DNA of 64,000 nucleotides from Afipia massiliensis (GTDB taxonomy: Bacteria; Pseudomonadota; Alphaproteobacteria; Rhizobiales; Xanthobacteraceae), in NCBI RefSeq assembly GCF_014203115.1, contig NZ_JACHIJ010000003.1:372001-436000 (forward strand). The letters run 5' to 3'. Positions 42,462 through 52,924 of this stretch are shown one piece after another (within the stretch, counting starts at the first letter, position 1; every line of letters begins with the position of its first letter). Both the position numbers and the translations under genes were made by a program. The notes under the pieces are model-generated. The model was not told the DNA's origin. It saw only the letters and a program-made list of their open reading frames with translations, and searched no databases.

Positions 42462-43901
42462 CTAGCCTGTCCCGCCGACGGTGATGCGGTCCATGCGCAG
42501 CGTCGGCTGTCCGACGCCAACCGGGACGCCCTGACCCTGCTTGCCGCAGGTGCCGATGCCGTCATCGAGCTGTAGGTCGTTGCCCACCATCGAGATGCGA
42601 TGCAGGTCGGTTGGGCCGTTGCCGATCAGCATCGCGCCTTTCAGCGGTGCACCGAGCTTGCCGTTCTCGATCTTGTAGGCTTCGGTACACTGGAACACAT
42701 ACTTGCCCGACACGATGTCGACCTGACCGCCGCCGAAATTCGCCGCGAAGATTCCGTTTTTCACCGAGCTGAGAATTTCCGCCGGGTCGCGGCCGCCGGC
42801 CAGCATGTAGGTGTTGGTCATGCGCGGCATCGGCACATGTGCATAGCTTTCACGTCGTCCGTTGCCGGTCGGCTTCATGTTCATCAGCCGCGCGTTCTGC
42901 CGGTCCTGCATGTAGCCGACGAGGATGCCGTCCTCGATCAGCACGGTGCGGTTGGTCGGCGTGCCTTCGTCGTCGATGGAAAGCGAGCCGCGCTTCGACG
43001 AAATGGTGCCGTCGTCCACCACGGTGACGCCCTTGGCCGCGACCTGCTGGCCCATCAGGCCCGAGAAGGCCGAGGTCTGCTTGTGGTTGAAATCGCCCTC
43101 GAGCCCATGACCGACGGCTTCATGCAGCATCACACCGGGCCAGCCGGGGCCGAGCACCACGTCCATCTCACCCGCGGGCGCGGGCACCGATTCCAGATTG
43201 ACCAGCGCCTGACGGATCGCGCCGTCGGCGGCCGAACGCCACGCCTTGGTTTCGATGAAGCGTGCATAACCTTCGCGTCCGCCGTAACCGGCGCTGCCGC
43301 TTTCCTGCCGGTCGCCGTTGCCGGCAACCACGGAGATGTTCACGCGCACCAGCGGGCGGATATCGCGATAGCTCTCGCCGTCGGGGCGCACGATTTCCAC
43401 CACCTGCCAGGTCGCGCCGAGTGACACCGAGACCTGCCGCACGCGCGGGTCCTTGTCGCGGACGTAGGCGTCGATTTCGGCAAGCAGCTTCACCTTGGTC
43501 TCGAAGCTCTGGCCGTCGAGCGGATTTTCATCGCCGTAGAGGCGTGTGTTGGTATGGCCGGGCGCGGCAGCGAATGTCCCGGAATAGCCGCCGCGCACCG
43601 CATGCACGGCGTCCGCGGCGCGGATCAGGGCGGGCAGCGACACGTCGGACGAATGGGCATAGCCGACGGCGTCATTCTTGACCGCCCGCAATCCGAAGCC
43701 TTGCGCGGTGTCGTAGGTCGCCTGCTTGAGGCGGCCGTTGTCGAAGCCGAGCCCTTCGGACTGGCGGTATTCCAGAAACAGCTCGCCGTCGTCGGCGCCG
43801 GCCAGCCCGCGCACGATTTCCTTGCGCACTGCGTCGCGGTCGAGTCCCGCGCGATCGAGCAGCGAGGTGGTCACAGGCACGGCGTCGGACGGATGGCTCA
43901 T
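42462..43901 (-). CDS. tldD: Metalloprotease TldD
   Basis: A 479-residue protein of the TldD/PmbA family. The zinc-site sequence is HEAVGHGLEGD, with His260, Glu261 and His265, and MDVVLGPGWPGVMLHEAVGHG is highly characteristic. The TldD/TldE pair makes a protease that degrades unfolded and ribosomally synthesised peptides such as microcin precursors; the PmbA partner is not in this window. The C-terminal CTEAYKIENGKLGAPLKGAMLIGNGP and DDGIGTCGKQGQGVPVGVGQPTLRM segments match. It is on the minus strand, 32 bp upstream of the MmcQ-family gene. Confidence 0.95.
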   Translation of the reverse strand: MSHPSDAVPVTTSLLDRAGLDRDAVRKEIVRGLAGADDGELFLEYRQSEGLGFDNGRLKQATYDTAQGFGLRAVKNDAVGYAHSSDVSLPALIRAADAVHAVRGGYSGTFAAAPGHTNTRLYGDENPLDGQSFETKVKLLAEIDAYVRDKDPRVRQVSVSLGATWQVVEIVRPDGESYRDIRPLVRVNISVVAGNGDRQESGSAGYGGREGYARFIETKAWRSAADGAIRQALVNLESVPAPAGEMDVVLGPGWPGVMLHEAVGHGLEGDFNHKQTSAFSGLMGQQVAAKGVTVVDDGTISSKRGSLSIDDEGTPTNRTVLIEDGILVGYMQDRQNARLMNMKPTGNGRRESYAHVPMPRMTNTYMLAGGRDPAEILSSVKNGIFAANFGGGQVDIVSGKYVFQCTEAYKIENGKLGAPLKGAMLIGNGPTDLHRISMVGNDLQLDDGIGTCGKQGQGVPVGVGQPTLRMDRITVGGTG

Positions 43902-44002
43902 GGGAACTCCGGGAATCTGGCTTTCGAGAATCTGGCTTGGGCGGGCTCATCAAAGATAGGTACGACGAAGCGGCAGAACCAGCCGGTCGCAATACCTGGA
44001 AT

Positions 44003-44428
44003 TCAAAGCGGGCTTCGGCGTGGCGGGCTCGGTTGTTTATTCTGTTTGCCCGCTGATGAAATCTCGGGACGCGCGTTCGGAAAGCCATGCTCTTGTGACC
44101 ATTTGAACAGCTCTTCGAACACGGGGCGCAGCGCCAGGGCAGAGGGCGTTATCTCGTATTCGACGCGCGGCGGAATTTCAGGAAAAACCGTGCGTTTGAC
44201 CAACCCATCGGCTTCGAGATCGCGCAGTTGCAGCGTCAGCATGTGCTGGGTGACCCCGGGGATTGCGCGGCGCAACTCGCCGAAGCGGTGCTTGCCCTGA
44301 CCAAGCAGCCAGAGAATCTCGCCCTTCCACTTGCCTGTCAGCATTCCCAAGGCGCGGTGGAATTGGCTCACGGCCTCTTCACCGCTGCAAATTTCATCAG
44401 GATTTTCTGCATTAGTCTCAAATTTCAT
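44003..44428 (-). CDS. HxlR family transcriptional regulator
   Basis: A 141-residue winged-helix regulator. The core is FHRALGMLTGKWKGEILWLLGQGKHRFGELRRAIPGVTQHMLTLQLRDLEADGLVKRTVFPEIPPRVEYEITP, the HxlR signature with GKWK and VTQHMLTLQLRDLEADGL. A single cysteine (Cys14) is present in the N-terminal arm; HxlR proteins of the YodB/HypR type use an N-terminal cysteine to sense quinones or disulphide stress, though here it is about seven residues further from GKWK. It is divergent from the DoxX, DsrE and TlpA-like genes and is probably their regulator. Polar tail beyond residue 120. Confidence 0.92.
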   Translation of the reverse strand: MKFETNAENPDEICSGEEAVSQFHRALGMLTGKWKGEILWLLGQGKHRFGELRRAIPGVTQHMLTLQLRDLEADGLVKRTVFPEIPPRVEYEITPSALALRPVFEELFKWSQEHGFPNARPEISSAGKQNKQPSPPRRSPL

Positions 44429-44520
44429 ACTACACCAGAAAAAGCATCCTACTTGTCATTTTCATCTTAGTTCTGAATTTTGCCTGGCGAAAGCGATCAG
44501 TGCTCAATCCAGGGAAATTG

Positions 44521-44922
44521 ATGATGTCGACGACGGATGTTCAAAGGCCGCCACGCTGGAAACCAGCCGCTTTATGGACCCTCAAGGGCCTGCTCGCGGC
44601 AGCGTTCCTGTCGGCGGGCGGGGCGAAAATCCTTGGCGTGCCGATGATGGTCGAGAACTTCCAGCAGATAGGGCTGGGACAATGGTTCCGCTATCTCACC
44701 GGGGTTCTGGAAATTGTCGGCGCGATCATGGTCCTGATGCCCCGTGTTGCCGCAATTGGAGGCCTGCTCCTGAGCTGCATCATGGTGGGGGCCATCGCAA
44801 CGCATCTGCTTCTGATGGGCGGCTCGGCGGTCCCAGCGATCGTTCTTCTGGTCCTGAGCGCCATCGTCGTCTTCGCGCATCGCGATCAGATCGACAGCCT
44901 TTTCGATCGATACGACACATAA
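44521..44922 (+). CDS. DoxX family membrane protein
   Basis: A 133-residue membrane protein with four spans: ALWTLKGLLAAAFLSAGGAKILG, LTGVLEIVGAIMVLMPRVAAIGG, SCIMVGAIATHLLLMGG and VPAIVLLVLSAIVVF. The short N-terminal GGAKI segment and FRYLTGVLEIVGA are DoxX-type. Relatives form membrane oxidoreductase complexes with thiosulfate:quinone or oxidative-stress functions; this one lacks any cofactor motif. It opens a cluster of three genes downstream of the HxlR regulator. CCAGGGA lies 7 bases before the ATG at 44521. Confidence 0.88.
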   Translation: MMSTTDVQRPPRWKPAALWTLKGLLAAAFLSAGGAKILGVPMMVENFQQIGLGQWFRYLTGVLEIVGAIMVLMPRVAAIGGLLLSCIMVGAIATHLLLMGGSAVPAIVLLVLSAIVVFAHRDQIDSLFDRYDT

Positions 44923-44933
44923 CCGCTGCAAGG

Positions 44934-45428
44934 ATGAAAACGATGCGGATCAATCGCCGACGATGGTTTGCCTTTGCCGGATACGGCCTTGCATTCGCGA
45001 TGCCGCTCGCCGCGACATTGGCGGTCACCGCCGCGCCGAAAGAGCAGAAGGCTCCGCCACGCTCGCATCGCCTCGTTCTGCAAATCAACTCGGACGATCC
45101 GACGACGATGCGAGCGGTGATTTCGACCTCAGTTCACCTGACGAAGTACTACAAGGCGATCAACGAAGGATTCACGGTCGAGATCGTCGGCTATAACGCC
45201 GGGCTCCATATGTTTCGCGCCGATACCTCGCCGGTGCAGGACCTGCTGAAAGTTCTGCGAACCACCAATCCGGATATTCGCTTCGTCATTTGTGAAGCGA
45301 CAAAGATGGGCATGGAGCGTAACGAAGGCCGTCCGCTGTCTTTCGTTGAAGGCACCACATCTGCGCCAAATGGGCCTGCCTATATGATCGGGCTGCAGGA
45401 AGCCGGATGGTCCTATATCCGCTCATAA
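44934..45428 (+). CDS. Exported DsrE-fold protein
   Basis: A 164-residue protein with a signal-like N-terminus (RRRWFAFAGYGLAFAMPLAATLAVTAA) that has a twin-arginine-like start, so it is probably periplasmic. The DsrE/F-like domain follows: RLVLQINSDDPTTMRAVISTSVHLTKYYKAINEGFTVEIVGYNAGLHMFRAD, with Cys120 in FVICEATKMGME, at the position where sulphur-carrying relatives have their reactive cysteine. Cytoplasmic DsrE relatives carry sulfane sulphur in sulphur oxidation; exported ones are less understood. It lies 11 bp after DoxX, within the same unit as the TlpA-like gene. Confidence 0.85.
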   Translation: MKTMRINRRRWFAFAGYGLAFAMPLAATLAVTAAPKEQKAPPRSHRLVLQINSDDPTTMRAVISTSVHLTKYYKAINEGFTVEIVGYNAGLHMFRADTSPVQDLLKVLRTTNPDIRFVICEATKMGMERNEGRPLSFVEGTTSAPNGPAYMIGLQEAGWSYIRS

Positions 45429-45434
45429 GCCCGT

Positions 45435-46091
45435 ATGGATCGAGATAGTAATATGACCGCGAGTGATGAAGCCGCCGATCGGGCGCGCCATGCAATTGCG
45501 CGGCGCGCCGTACTTGGCGGCATGCTCGGTACCGTCTCATCGGTCATGATGCCGTCCGGACATGCGCAGGCGCGAACAAGCGGGCCGCCGTCATTCGGAA
45601 CGGCCCGCAGCCAGTTCACGCTTCTGGCCCCTGCGAAAATAGTGCCGTCCCTTCCGCTGACCCGGCTGAACGGCGCGACCGATAATTTTGCGGCGTTTCG
45701 GGGCAAGACCGTTCTTGTGAACTTCTGGGCGACATGGTGCGCGGCGTGCCGGGTCGAGTTGCCGATTCTCGATCGGTTACAGGAAACCATGGGCCAGAAG
45801 AATTTGAAGGTCGTCGCAATATCCCTCGATCGCAACGGCCGCCCGGCCGTCATGCCGTTCATGCAGAAGCTCAAGCTCCGGCATCTCGAAGTTTATCTCG
45901 ATCCGGAGGGGCGCGTCGGGAGCGTTGGCAATGACAATGCTGCGGCCCCATTCCCGATTTACGGAATGCCGATTTCATATGTCGTTGGTCCCTCAGGGCG
46001 GATCGAAGGATATCTGACCGGAGAAGCCGACTGGCTGTCGGACGATGCCAGAAATCTTCTCAGCTATTATGCGAGTGCCATGGCTGGCTGA
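45435..46091 (+). CDS. Exported TlpA-like thiol:disulphide oxidoreductase
   Basis: A 218-residue thioredoxin-fold protein. The N-terminus has a Tat-like signal ARRAVLGGMLGTVSSVMMPSGHAQA, so it is exported. The active site is WCAAC (Cys102, Cys105) in TVLVNFWATWCAACRVELPILDRL. The rest has the TlpA/ResA fold with FPIYGMPISYVVGPSGRIEGYLTG, containing the cis-proline. It starts 6 bp after the DsrE-fold gene. ATG 45435 is the first in frame; 45453 is a second possibility. It is the last gene of the HxlR-linked cluster; IalB lies convergent 22 bp beyond the stop. Confidence 0.9.
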   Translation: MDRDSNMTASDEAADRARHAIARRAVLGGMLGTVSSVMMPSGHAQARTSGPPSFGTARSQFTLLAPAKIVPSLPLTRLNGATDNFAAFRGKTVLVNFWATWCAACRVELPILDRLQETMGQKNLKVVAISLDRNGRPAVMPFMQKLKLRHLEVYLDPEGRVGSVGNDNAAAPFPIYGMPISYVVGPSGRIEGYLTGEADWLSDDARNLLSYYASAMAG

Positions 46092-46113
46092 TGTATGCCG
46101 TGCCGGACTGCGA

Positions 46114-46653
46114 CTATGGCAGCTTGTCGTAGCCCTCGCCGATTCCCTTCAGGCTGAGCGGGAAGCCGATGCCTTCTTCGGGCGTCTCGAAAATGATGAA
46201 GGTCGCGGTCTTGGCGGTCTTGAGCTGGTTGAGCAGCGCGTCTTCCATCACGACTTCGGCAACGCAGCCATTGGGCAGGCAGCGCACGAAACCGGCCCGG
46301 CCCACGTCCTTGTCGTCGAGCTTGAGCCCGAGGCCGGACGGCAGCAGCACGCCCAGCGGCGCGACTACCCGCATCAGTTTGCTCTTCTGGTCAGCGGTCT
46401 TGAGGATAATGACGGTCAGGCCTGCGTTGGAGCGGTCTTCGGCCACCACACTCTGGATCAGGGCGCATTGTTCGGCCTGCGCACCGGCCGGGGTATCGCA
46501 GCGGATCTGCCAGTCGCCGTGGACCGATTTAACCGCGCCCTGCGCCCGTGCCGGAGCGGACGCTGCGAAAAGCGCCGCCGTCGCGACAATCGCGAGCCAG
46601 ACCGGTGCCGTCGCGAGGCTGCGGATCGAGAAAGGTTGGTTTCGCACGCCCAT
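46114..46653 (-). CDS. Invasion-associated locus B family protein
   Basis: A 179-residue exported protein. After a signal peptide (PVWLAIVATAALFAASAPARAQG), the IalB domain follows: KSVHGDWQIRCDTPAGAQAEQCALIQSVVAEDRSNAGLTVIILKTADQKSKLMRVVAPLGVLLPSGLGLKLDDKDVGRAGFVRCLPNGCVAEVVM. Conserved cysteines (IRCDT, EQCAL, VRCLPNGC) make two disulphides. In Bartonella the family is linked to erythrocyte invasion, but it is widespread in free-living Rhizobiales with unknown function. ATG 46653 is the start; a longer frame has no family match. Confidence 0.9.
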   Translation of the reverse strand: MGVRNQPFSIRSLATAPVWLAIVATAALFAASAPARAQGAVKSVHGDWQIRCDTPAGAQAEQCALIQSVVAEDRSNAGLTVIILKTADQKSKLMRVVAPLGVLLPSGLGLKLDDKDVGRAGFVRCLPNGCVAEVVMEDALLNQLKTAKTATFIIFETPEEGIGFPLSLKGIGEGYDKLP

Positions 46654-47113
46654 CAGGCTCAATTCCTCGGCATAGATTCCGGCAATACGACGATTCCCGG
46701 AGGTTTCCCGCAGCGTCGTCTGCCTGATCGCTGGATTGACAGGGCAATGACGGCGTCTTGAGGGCAAGCCTTGTTTGGGCAAAGCCTACCGCCGGAATGC
46801 ACCACCGCACAGCCGCGAATCGGGTTTTCGCCGCATATCTCGCCCGTGGGTACAACGGACAAACCAAGTGTCAAGCATCTCCCCCTGCCGGCCTCGGATT
46901 TTGGCCCATTTGCCAAGGGGATTCCGCCTGTGTGCCCGCCTTATTACGTGCATTGCGGTAGGCATGGAATTATGGTTTGAGAGGCTGGAAATTCGACGCG
47001 TTCTAACCTTTGGCCGACGGCCGAAATCGCGACCGCGACCGAAAAAGCAGGCTTTCACGCATCTTGCCGCCCGGCAGGATCGCTGGGGTGACAAGAGCAG
47101 GAGCGAGTGCGGC
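46654..47113. other. Divergent intergenic region between ialB and the cox operon
   Basis: 460 bp without a supported gene. It must hold the promoters for ialB (minus) and coxB (plus), but I cannot pick them with confidence; a TTGACA at 46736-46741 has no good -10 partner. GGGCAA occurs three times (46742, 46762, 46777), the last two as GGGCAAGCC and GGGCAAAGCC. Open frames across it are extensions without resemblance to any protein I know. Confidence 0.5.
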
Positions 47114-47962
47114 ATGAAGATGTCGAAGGGCCAAAATGGCCGGCGAGTACTGGGCTTTGCGGTGGCTGCCACCGTGCTTGCCGCGGCAGGGGCAGCGTTC
47201 GCGGCGGGCGGGACCTTGGGTCAGCCGTCGCCTTGGGAAATCGCGCTCCAGCCGTCCGCATCGCCGGTGATGGATAACATCATCTGGTTCCACAATTTCC
47301 TGCTCTGGATCATCACCGCGATCACGGTCTTCGTCGCGATTTTGCTCGGCATCGTGGCGGTCAAGTTCAACGCCAAGAAGAACCCGGTCCCCTCCAAGAC
47401 CACCCACAACACGCTGATCGAAGTGGTCTGGACCATCGTGCCGGTGCTGATCCTGGTCGGTATCGCCGTGCCGTCGTTCCGCCTGCTGTTCCAGCAGCTC
47501 GACATTCCGAAGGCCGACCTCACGATCAAGGCCACCGGCAAGCAGTGGTACTGGACCTACGCCTATCCCGATAACGGCAAGTTCGAGTTCGATTCGCTGA
47601 TGGTCGCCGACAAGGCGCCGCGGCTGCTGGCGGTCGATAACGAGGTGGTCGTGCCGGTGAACAAGGTGATCCGGGTGCAGGTTACGGGCGCCGACGTCAT
47701 TCACTCCTTTGCCATGCCTGCGTTTGGCGTGAAGATCGACGCGGTTCCGGGCCGTCTCAACGAGACCTGGTTCAAGGCGACCAAGGAAGGAATGTTCTAC
47801 GGTCAGTGCTCCGAGCTTTGCGGCAAGGACCATGCCTACATGCCGATCGCGATTCGCGTTGTGAACGATCAGGAATTCACGGCCTGGGTCGAGACGGCGA
47901 AGAAGAAGTTTGCGAGCAACCCCGCGAATTCGTACGCGTCGATCGGGGCTGTTGCGCAGTAA
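47114..47962 (+). CDS. coxB: Cytochrome c oxidase subunit II, aa3 type
   Basis: A 282-residue periplasmic-facing subunit that accepts electrons from cytochrome c. A signal sequence (residues 1-31) is followed by two membrane spans (about 58-84 and 103-125) and the CuA domain with KQWYWTYAYPDNG and the copper ligands His197, Cys232, Cys236, His240 and Met243 in VIHSFAMPAFGVK and QCSELCGKDHAYMPI. No haem c domain is attached, so it is the caa3-less aa3 type. It is the first gene of the operon. ATG 47114 gives MKMSKG; a second ATG is at 47120. Confidence 0.97.
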   Translation: MKMSKGQNGRRVLGFAVAATVLAAAGAAFAAGGTLGQPSPWEIALQPSASPVMDNIIWFHNFLLWIITAITVFVAILLGIVAVKFNAKKNPVPSKTTHNTLIEVVWTIVPVLILVGIAVPSFRLLFQQLDIPKADLTIKATGKQWYWTYAYPDNGKFEFDSLMVADKAPRLLAVDNEVVVPVNKVIRVQVTGADVIHSFAMPAFGVKIDAVPGRLNETWFKATKEGMFYGQCSELCGKDHAYMPIAIRVVNDQEFTAWVETAKKKFASNPANSYASIGAVAQ

Positions 47963-47989
47963 GCGCATCGACGGACTAAGGGCGGAGAA

Positions 47990-48004
47990 GGGCGCGCGGC
48001 GCCC
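47990..48004. other. Small intercistronic hairpin between coxB and coxA
   Basis: GGGCGC-GCG-GCGCCC (47990-48004), a 6-bp GC stem with a 3-base loop, 27 bp after coxB and 57 bp before coxA. No T run follows. It could stabilise one part of the message; evidence is only the repeat. Confidence 0.35.
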
Positions 48005-48043
48005 GCACCGCAAGGCTGACGGGACTAGCTGACGGCACTATGA

Positions 48044-49678
<1,635 letters not shown>

Positions 49679-49755
49679 TCCCGCGGCTAAGACAATGCAT
49701 CCGCCGCGGCTCAGCGGCCACGGCGGATGAAACGTTCAGGAAGTGAGTTCAGATC

Positions 49756-50694
49756 TTGTCGATTGTCGACCATCACGCGATCGATCTGTCGCCTCGTATC
49801 TCCGAGGCGAGCGTCGCCGACTATATCGCGCTGCTGAAGCCGCGCGTGATGTCGCTGGTGGTGTTCACCGCGCTGGTCGGACTCGTGATCGCGCCGGGCC
49901 ATTTTCATCCGGTGCTGGCCGTCACGTCGATCCTGTGCATCGCAGTCGGTGCGGGCGCGTCCGGTGCTCTGAACATGTGGTACGATGCTGACATCGATGC
50001 GTTGATGTCGCGCACCGCGAACCGTCCGGTTCCTCGCGGGCGCATCCTGCCCGGTGAGGCGCTGGCCTTCGGTCTGACGCTGTCGTTCTTCTCCGTGATG
50101 ACGCTCGGCATTCTGGTGAACTGGCTCGCCGGTGGGCTGCTCGCTTTCACCATCTTCTTCTACGTGATCATCTACACGATGTGGCTGAAGCGCTGGACCG
50201 CGCAGAACATCGTGATTGGCGGCGCTGCGGGCGCTCTGCCGCCTGTTGTGGCCTGGGCCGCAGCCACCGGCTCGCTGTCGCCTGAGCCGCTCCTGCTGTT
50301 CCTGATCATCTTCCTGTGGACGCCGCCGCACTTCTGGGCGCTGGCGCTGTTCCGCACCGACGATTACCAGCGCGCCAACGTGCCGATGCTGCCGAACGTC
50401 GCCGGTCCCGATGCGACGCGGCTGCAGATCCTGCTCTATACGATCCTGCTGGTGGCGGTCGCGGCGTCGCCCTGGCCGCTGGGGTACTTCTCCGCGATCT
50501 ACGGCGTGACGTCGCTGGCACTCGGCGCGGGCATGCTCTGGTATGCCGTTCGCGTCTACCGCTATCGCACCGGCAGCGCTGCGCTGCGCGCCACGCGCGG
50601 TCTGTTCAAATTCTCGATCCTGTATCTGTTTGCATTGTTCTTAGTGTTGCTGGCCGAAGTCGTGGTGTCCGCAGTCGTGCGGATGTGGTCATGA
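49756..50694 (+). CDS. ctaB: Protohaem IX farnesyltransferase (haem O synthase)
   Basis: A 312-residue membrane prenyltransferase that adds the farnesyl chain to haem b, needed for haem a of the oxidase. The aspartate-rich motif [23 protein letters not shown] and the second motif [13 protein letters not shown] match the UbiA family. Nine spans are predicted. Translation begins with TTG at 49756. The stop TGA overlaps the ATG of the next small gene (ATGA at 50691-50694). It lies in the cox operon, 78 bp after coxA. Confidence 0.96.
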   Translation: MSIVDHHAIDLSPRISEASVADYIALLKPRVMSLVVFTALVGLVIAPGHFHPVLAVTSILCIAVGAGASGALNMWYDADIDALMSRTANRPVPRGRILPGEALAFGLTLSFFSVMTLGILVNWLAGGLLAFTIFFYVIIYTMWLKRWTAQNIVIGGAAGALPPVVAWAAATGSLSPEPLLLFLIIFLWTPPHFWALALFRTDDYQRANVPMLPNVAGPDATRLQILLYTILLVAVAASPWPLGYFSAIYGVTSLALGAGMLWYAVRVYRYRTGSAALRATRGLFKFSILYLFALFLVLLAEVVVSAVVRMWS

Positions 50695-50873
50695 TTGCGG
50701 GCATCGTCATGGACAGCAAGAAACCACCGCAGGGCATCGTTCTCACGCCGGAGCAGAAAAAGCGCCAGCGCGAGCGGTCCATCGCCATAGCGCTGGCGCT
50801 GGGTGTGCTCGTGCTGCTGTTTTTTGCGGTGACCATGGTGAAGGGCCCCATCGTCCTTCATCGGCCGCTGTGA
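50691..50873 (+). CDS. Small single-span protein between ctaB and ctaG (CoxF-like)
   Basis: A 60-residue protein with a charged N-terminal part ([23 protein letters not shown]) and one membrane span ([22 protein letters not shown]). It has the layout of the short protein that Rhodopseudomonas and Bradyrhizobium cox operons place at this position, sometimes called CoxF. It overlaps ctaB by 4 bp (ATGA) and its stop overlaps the possible GTG of ctaG, so translation is coupled through all three. ATG 50709 is an alternative start (54 residues). Role probably in oxidase assembly, inferred only from position. Confidence 0.82.
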   Translation: MIAGIVMDSKKPPQGIVLTPEQKKRQRERSIAIALALGVLVLLFFAVTMVKGPIVLHRPL

Positions 50874-50893
50874 ACGGAGGCGATGCGCACGAC

Positions 50894-51505
50894 ATGACGC
50901 AACAGTCCACCAGCAAGGCAAAGCCGCGTAGCAACCGCGATATTATGGTCGCGTCGATCTGCGGGTTCGTCGTCGCATTCATGGTCGGCGCATCCTACGC
51001 CGCGGTGCCGTTCTATGACTGGTTCTGCCGCATGACCGGATTCAACGGCACCACGCAGGTCGCGACTTCCGTGCCCGAAAAGTCACTGGAACGCCGCATC
51101 GCCGTGCGCTTCGATTCCAACGTCAGCGGCGGCTTGCCCTGGAAATTCGAGGCCGAGCAGACCGAGATCAACGTCAAGATCGGTGAGGTCGTGACCGTCT
51201 ATTACACCGTCACCAACCAGGCCGCGCGTACGACCACGGGCGTCGCTGCCTACAATGTCGCGCCCCTGACGGTCGGCGCGTTCTTCCAGAAGATCAATTG
51301 CTTCTGCTTCACCGAGCAGTCGTTCGGTCCCGGCGAGAAGCGTGAGATGGCGGTGGTGTTCTATGTCGATCCGGCGCTCGCCGCCGATCGCGAATACGAC
51401 GACCTCAACACCATCACCCTGTCTTACACCTTCTACCCTGTGAAAGATCCCGCACCGAAGCCGCTTGCGGCGACGGCGCCGGACAAGCGCAAGGGCAATC
51501 TTTGA
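50894..51505 (+). CDS. ctaG: Cytochrome c oxidase assembly protein CtaG/Cox11
   Basis: A 203-residue copper chaperone that inserts CuB into subunit I. A single N-terminal span (about residues 17-38) anchors the periplasmic domain. The copper-binding CFCF motif is intact at INCFCFTEQ (Cys136, Cys138) and a further Cys45 sits after the span in [10 protein letters not shown]. The conserved PWKFEAEQ and [27 protein letters not shown] are typical. GGAGG is 13 bases before ATG 50894; a GTG at 50870 overlapping the preceding stop is the alternative. Confidence 0.96.
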   Translation: MTQQSTSKAKPRSNRDIMVASICGFVVAFMVGASYAAVPFYDWFCRMTGFNGTTQVATSVPEKSLERRIAVRFDSNVSGGLPWKFEAEQTEINVKIGEVVTVYYTVTNQAARTTTGVAAYNVAPLTVGAFFQKINCFCFTEQSFGPGEKREMAVVFYVDPALAADREYDDLNTITLSYTFYPVKDPAPKPLAATAPDKRKGNL

Positions 51506-51562
51506 TCTTTCGACTATAACGACGACACGCGCCGGATCGCACCGGCATCACGGAGAGACCAC

Positions 51563-52417
51563 ATGGCAACGGGCCAAGCCAAACACCACGATTATCATCT
51601 CGTCGATCCGAGCCCGTGGCCGGTCGTCGGCTCCATCTCGGCCTTCATCATGGCCGTGGGTGCTGTCGCATGGATGCACAAGATGTTCGCCGGCGCGCCA
51701 ATCGTGTTCGGCGTTGGCACCATCGGCGTGCTCTACACCATGGCAAGCTGGTGGGCCGACGTGATCCGCGAGGCACAGTACAAGGGCGATCACACCCGCG
51801 TCGTGCAGCTGCATCACCGCTACGGCATGATCCTGTTCATCGCCTCCGAAGTGATGTTCTTCGTGGCGTGGTTCTGGGCCTATTTCAACGCCGCGCTGTT
51901 CCCGGCCGATCCGGTTCACGTCACCCGTGAGGCACTGTTCGGCGGCGTGTGGCCGCCGAAGGGCATCGAAACCTTCGATCCCTGGCATCTGCCGCTGCTC
52001 AACACGCTGATCCTGCTCACCTCCGGCACCACGGTGACCTGGGCGCATCACGCGCTGCTCGAGGGCGACCGCAAGGGCCTGAAGTGGGGACTGATCCTCA
52101 CCGTCGTTCTCGGCGCGCTGTTCACCTGCGTGCAGGCCTATGAGTATGGCCATGCGGCATTCAGCTTCGCGGGCAACGTCTACGGCGCGACCTTCTTCAT
52201 GGCCACGGGCTTCCATGGCTTCCACGTGCTGGTCGGCACCATCTTCCTGCTGGTGTGCCTGCTGCGCGCCTATGCAGGGCACTTCACGCCGCAACAGCAC
52301 CTCGGCTTCGAGTTCGCCGCCTGGTACTGGCACTTCGTCGACGTGGTGTGGCTGTTCCTGTTCATTGCCATCTATGTCTGGGGACATGGTGCATCGACCA
52401 TGGCGGGCGCGCACTGA
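51563..52417 (+). CDS. coxC: Cytochrome c oxidase subunit III
   Basis: A 284-residue subunit with seven membrane spans, which stabilises the oxidase and its proton uptake. Recognisable segments are [19 protein letters not shown] at the start, [40 protein letters not shown]-like inner helices and [29 protein letters not shown] at the end, with the carboxylate in helix III (SEVMFF). A TTCG-loop terminator begins 24 bp after the stop, so the main cox transcript may end here. Confidence 0.97.
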   Translation: MATGQAKHHDYHLVDPSPWPVVGSISAFIMAVGAVAWMHKMFAGAPIVFGVGTIGVLYTMASWWADVIREAQYKGDHTRVVQLHHRYGMILFIASEVMFFVAWFWAYFNAALFPADPVHVTREALFGGVWPPKGIETFDPWHLPLLNTLILLTSGTTVTWAHHALLEGDRKGLKWGLILTVVLGALFTCVQAYEYGHAAFSFAGNVYGATFFMATGFHGFHVLVGTIFLLVCLLRAYAGHFTPQQHLGFEFAAWYWHFVDVVWLFLFIAIYVWGHGASTMAGAH

Positions 52418-52440
52418 TCTCGCGCCGGTTTCATCGATCA

Positions 52441-52465
52441 GGGCGGCCTTCGGGCCGCCCTTTTT
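52441..52465 (+). terminator. Intrinsic terminator after coxC
   Basis: GGGCGGCC-TTCG-GGCCGCCC (52441-52460): a perfect 8-bp stem with a TTCG tetraloop, followed by TTTTT. A strong terminator in an unusually placed position, because DUF983, SURF1 and thrC follow on the same strand; the later genes may depend on read-through or another promoter. Confidence 0.9.
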
Positions 52466-52531
52466 CGTGAAGTGCTTTGCTCTTGCGGGGGCGGGGCAGC
52501 GGGCGTAGCGAAGGCCGATGAGAACAACGCC

Positions 52532-52924
52532 ATGACCGATACTCCCGTGTCCACGAGCGTGTCACAGGCGGCGCTGCGCGGTCTCGGCTGCAGGTGCCCG
52601 CGCTGCGGCGAGGGCAAGCTCTATGCGGGATTCCTCACGCTGCGCCCGCGTTGCGATGTCTGCGGCCTCGACTATGCCTTCATCGATGCAGGCGATGGGC
52701 CGGCCGTGTTCATCATCATGATCGCGGGATTTATCGTGGTTGGCTCGGCGCTCATTGTTGAAATCAAGTATCAGCCGCCGTTCTGGGTGCATGCGGCGCT
52801 GTGGGGACCGTTGATTCTGGCGACCACCTTGCTGCCGCTGCGGTCGATGAAGGCGCTGCTGATCGCCTTGCAGTATCACCACAAGGCCGCTGAAGGTCAG
52901 TTGATCGAACGTAAACCGAAATGA
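52532..52924 (+). CDS. DUF983 zinc-ribbon membrane protein
   Basis: A 130-residue protein with a zinc-ribbon-like head (CPRCGEGKLYAGFLTLRPRCDVCGLDY: four cysteines as two CxxC) and two membrane spans (VFIIMIAGFIVVGSALIVEI and VHAALWGPLILATTLLPLRSM). The DUF983 family sits near oxidase assembly genes in many alphaproteobacteria. Its stop overlaps the SURF1 start (ATGA at 52921-52924). The ATG at 52532 was selected because the conserved head starts just afterwards. Function unknown; a role in assembly is inferred from position. Confidence 0.88.
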   Translation: MTDTPVSTSVSQAALRGLGCRCPRCGEGKLYAGFLTLRPRCDVCGLDYAFIDAGDGPAVFIIMIAGFIVVGSALIVEIKYQPPFWVHAALWGPLILATTLLPLRSMKALLIALQYHHKAAEGQLIERKPK

